Program-made: the position numbers and the translations under genes | NCBI GenBank assembly: GCA_046758845.1 | Contig: JBHIBA010000245.1 | Span: forward strand, 1 to 7,132 | Length of the DNA stretch: 7,132 nt | Reading direction: 5' to 3' | Source: JBHIBA01 sp046758845 | GTDB lineage: Bacteria > UBA8248 > JACPRG01 > G963555815 | Notes under the pieces: model-generated | What the model was told of the DNA's origin: nothing | The model's input: the letters and a program-made list of their open reading frames with translations, nothing else | Databases searched by the model: none | Shown: piece by piece, positions 6,005 through 7,132 of the stretch | Numbering within the stretch: position 1 is the stretch's first letter | How the letters are laid out: each line of letters begins with the position of its first letter

Positions 6005-6014
6005 TGACATGTCA
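6005..6014. promoter_or_regulatory. Perfect palindrome TGACATGTCA
   Basis: This 10-bp self-complementary site lies about 80 bases upstream of the lipoprotein start. It has the same half-site as the dyad at 5872-5885. It is a possible operator; no adjacent regulator gene is present in the window. Confidence 0.25.
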
Positions 6015-6096
6015 GCTATTGTTAAGCGCTCCTGTGAGTGACTGCGAAAATTCACCCCTCAATTCTCTGGCGACGCAGGGCATGAAAGGGCGCCGG

Positions 6097-7132
6097 ATGC
6101 AGAAGACCCGCCGCAGCCGGCCGCGTGTGCGATGGGGTCCGGCAAAGCCGGGATGGGCGGGGCGCGCCCTGGCCCTCTTTTTGAGCGCGTGGATGGCCGC
6201 CGGGTGCGCGGTCCGGCCGGCGCCCCGCTTTCCGGACCTCGTTCGGGGCGGGGTCGTGGACGGCGTTGGCTACGCCAAGATCGAGGACGGAGATTTCCCT
6301 CGGGCCCGCAAACAGGCCCTCGACGCCGCCCTCCGGGACATGGCCCTTTCCGCCTGCGCCGTCGTGCGCTCCCGGTCCGCCTACCGGCTCCCGGCCGAAG
6401 AGGGAAAACCTCGTTCCGAATCCTTGGACGACCCGGTCGGGATGAGGGCTCTTCGGTTTCTGGCGACGCGGCGAATGCGCGAGGACGTGGATGCCAAAGC
6501 CGGGGTCTACCGCGTGTACCTCTGGCTGACCGAAGAAGAGCTGCGCGAGAGCATCGAGCAGACGCGTCTCGCCCGCAGGGAGATCTTCCTCCGCGCCCGA
6601 CGCCTGTACGAGGCCGCCGAAGCCGAAAAAGACCCCCTGCGGGTGAGGAAAAAGCTCCGCAAGGTCCGGGCCCTGATAGAAGAGGCGGGCCTGCAAGCCG
6701 AGCCGGAGGCCCTGGCCTTACATGCCCGCGTCGAATCCTCTCTCCACCGAGTGAACGTCCGAATCCAGGAAGGCCAGGGCCTTTACGACCTCTCGGAGAG
6801 GGCGCTTGACGAAGGCCGACTGGGGACCGCCACCCGGCGCCTGCAAAGCGCGCAGCAAAAACTCCTCCACCCCGAACGCTGGCATAAACTCGCCGAAAAG
6901 ATCGAAAAGAAGCGGGGCCGGGTCCTGGAGCTGAAAGGCGAGGCCTCCAACCTCTGGGCCGAGGACAGGTTGGAGGAAGCCCTGGAGGCTTACCAGGAGG
7001 CCGGGAAAATCGACCGGGAAGACCGGGAAATTCGAGGGGCCGTAAGCGATCTGAGGGCAAACATCGCGTGGCAGAGAAGGCACCGGAGGGGGAAGTTCGC
7101 CGCGGCCGTCGCGAACTTCTTCTTGACTCTCG
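6097..7132 (+). CDS. Lipoprotein with LPP20/FlgT-N-like domain and TPR-like helices (3' end outside window)
   Basis: The frame is open to the window edge, giving 345 residues so far with no stop. A basic N-terminus and hydrophobic core (ALALFLSAWMAAGC) lead to a lipidation cysteine at C37, so it is probably anchored in the outer membrane. Residues about 53-95 (DGVGYAKIEDGDFPRARKQA, then LDAALRDMALSACAVV) show the G-x-A...D...AR..AL..AL pattern of LPP20-type and FlgT N-terminal domains. From about 145 onward it is charged and helical; 222-260 and 277-322 look like TPR hairpins (NLWAEDRLEEALEAYQEA). Almost every codon ends in G or C, far more than in the propeller gene, and this confirms the frame over the long open frames on the opposite strand. 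Start: ATG 6097 has AAAGGG (6085-6090) six bases upstream; ATG 6082 in the same frame is possible but poorly spaced. The role may be envelope or secretion assembly; not proven. Confidence 0.8.
   Translation, partial: MQKTRRSRPRVRWGPAKPGWAGRALALFLSAWMAAGCAVRPAPRFPDLVRGGVVDGVGYAKIEDGDFPRARKQALDAALRDMALSACAVVRSRSAYRLPAEEGKPRSESLDDPVGMRALRFLATRRMREDVDAKAGVYRVYLWLTEEELRESIEQTRLARREIFLRARRLYEAAEAEKDPLRVRKKLRKVRALIEEAGLQAEPEALALHARVESSLHRVNVRIQEGQGLYDLSERALDEGRLGTATRRLQSAQQKLLHPERWHKLAEKIEKKRGRVLELKGEASNLWAEDRLEEALEAYQEAGKIDREDREIRGAVSDLRANIAWQRRHRRGKFAAAVANFFLTL

Larger units (their letters stand above)
5830..6096. other. Non-coding, hairpin-rich region before the lipoprotein gene
   Basis: Codon bias is absent in all frames here, so I call no gene. 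The stretch holds a dyad at 5872-5885, a TTGCGA/TCGCAA stem (5933-5938 and 5945-5950), a strong bulged hairpin at 5977-5999 and a palindrome at 6005-6014. A perfect TTGACA (5871-5876) has no matching -10 box at the right distance. The segment from GAGATTCTTCG (5968-5978) through the hairpin to AGGATGACATGTC (6001-6013) resembles degenerate intergenic repeats of the 'GATTCTTCG...GAATGACA' kind seen in many environmental bacterial genomes; this is recollection, not a search. Confidence 0.45.

Noticed and set aside
5568..6041. 157-codon plus-strand frame in the spacer
   Set aside because: It is out of frame with the better-biased small gene at 5587-5829, is Arg/Gly/Ser-rich, and continues through hairpin-rich non-coding DNA.
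5687..6055. 122-codon minus-strand frame
   Set aside because: It covers the structured repeat region and the antisense of the TAG-interrupted gene, with no codon bias or recognisable motif.
6059..7060. 333-codon minus-strand frame over the lipoprotein gene
   Set aside because: Composition is Pro/Arg/Gly-rich with no domain pattern. The plus-strand frame has a lipobox, an LPP20-like pattern and near-total G/C third positions, so this is its shadow.

Overview
This is a moderately to strongly GC-rich stretch from what looks like a Gram-negative, free-living bacterium. It carries a lipoprotein signal, a Sec-exported beta-propeller, a polytopic membrane protein and good Shine-Dalgarno sites (AGGAG/GAGGAGG). 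The lineage cannot be fixed from sequence alone. The gene content would suit an environmental lineage such as NC10/Rokubacteria, Nitrospirota or a deltaproteobacterial group, but that is inference. There are no rRNA or tRNA genes, no CRISPR array and no recognisable transposase.

Layout. (1) 164-1803, plus strand: a likely two-gene unit encoding a di-iron ferritin-like protein and a class IV-type histone deacetylase-like (HDAC11-like) zinc amidohydrolase that starts at TTG. (2) 1804-2233: a convergent intergenic region with a run of short inverted repeats, a terminator-like hairpin for each flanking gene and one weak small reading frame on the minus strand. (3) 2234-3859, minus strand: a 541-residue polytopic membrane protein with a six-cysteine cluster. 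It is divergent from (4) 4069-5250, plus strand: a secreted YVTN/N2OR-like beta-propeller protein. The two share a 209-bp control region with back-to-back candidate promoters. (5) 5247-5829: two small, damaged-looking genes. One is a minus-strand 38-residue membrane peptide gene with an excellent ribosome binding site but a one-base frame break just after its ATG. The other is a plus-strand short secreted-protein gene interrupted by an in-frame TAG. (6) 5830-6096: non-coding DNA rich in hairpins and TGACA/TGTCA palindromes. (7) 6097-end, plus strand: a very GC-rich gene, cut by the window edge, for an outer-membrane-type lipoprotein with an LPP20/FlgT-N-like domain followed by TPR-like helices.

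How the parts may work together. The ferritin-like protein and the deacetylase-like enzyme are close enough (89 nt) to be co-transcribed, though nothing shows a shared pathway. The membrane protein and the exported propeller form a divergent pair that may be co-regulated. The first has a Cys6 cluster and paired membrane histidines; the second carries His or His-His at three blade starts. Together they suggest an envelope metal- or redox-related unit of unknown function, which I consider the most interesting part of the window. The two small broken or cryptic genes between the propeller and the lipoprotein were missed or split by simple ORF calling and deserve a check against relatives.
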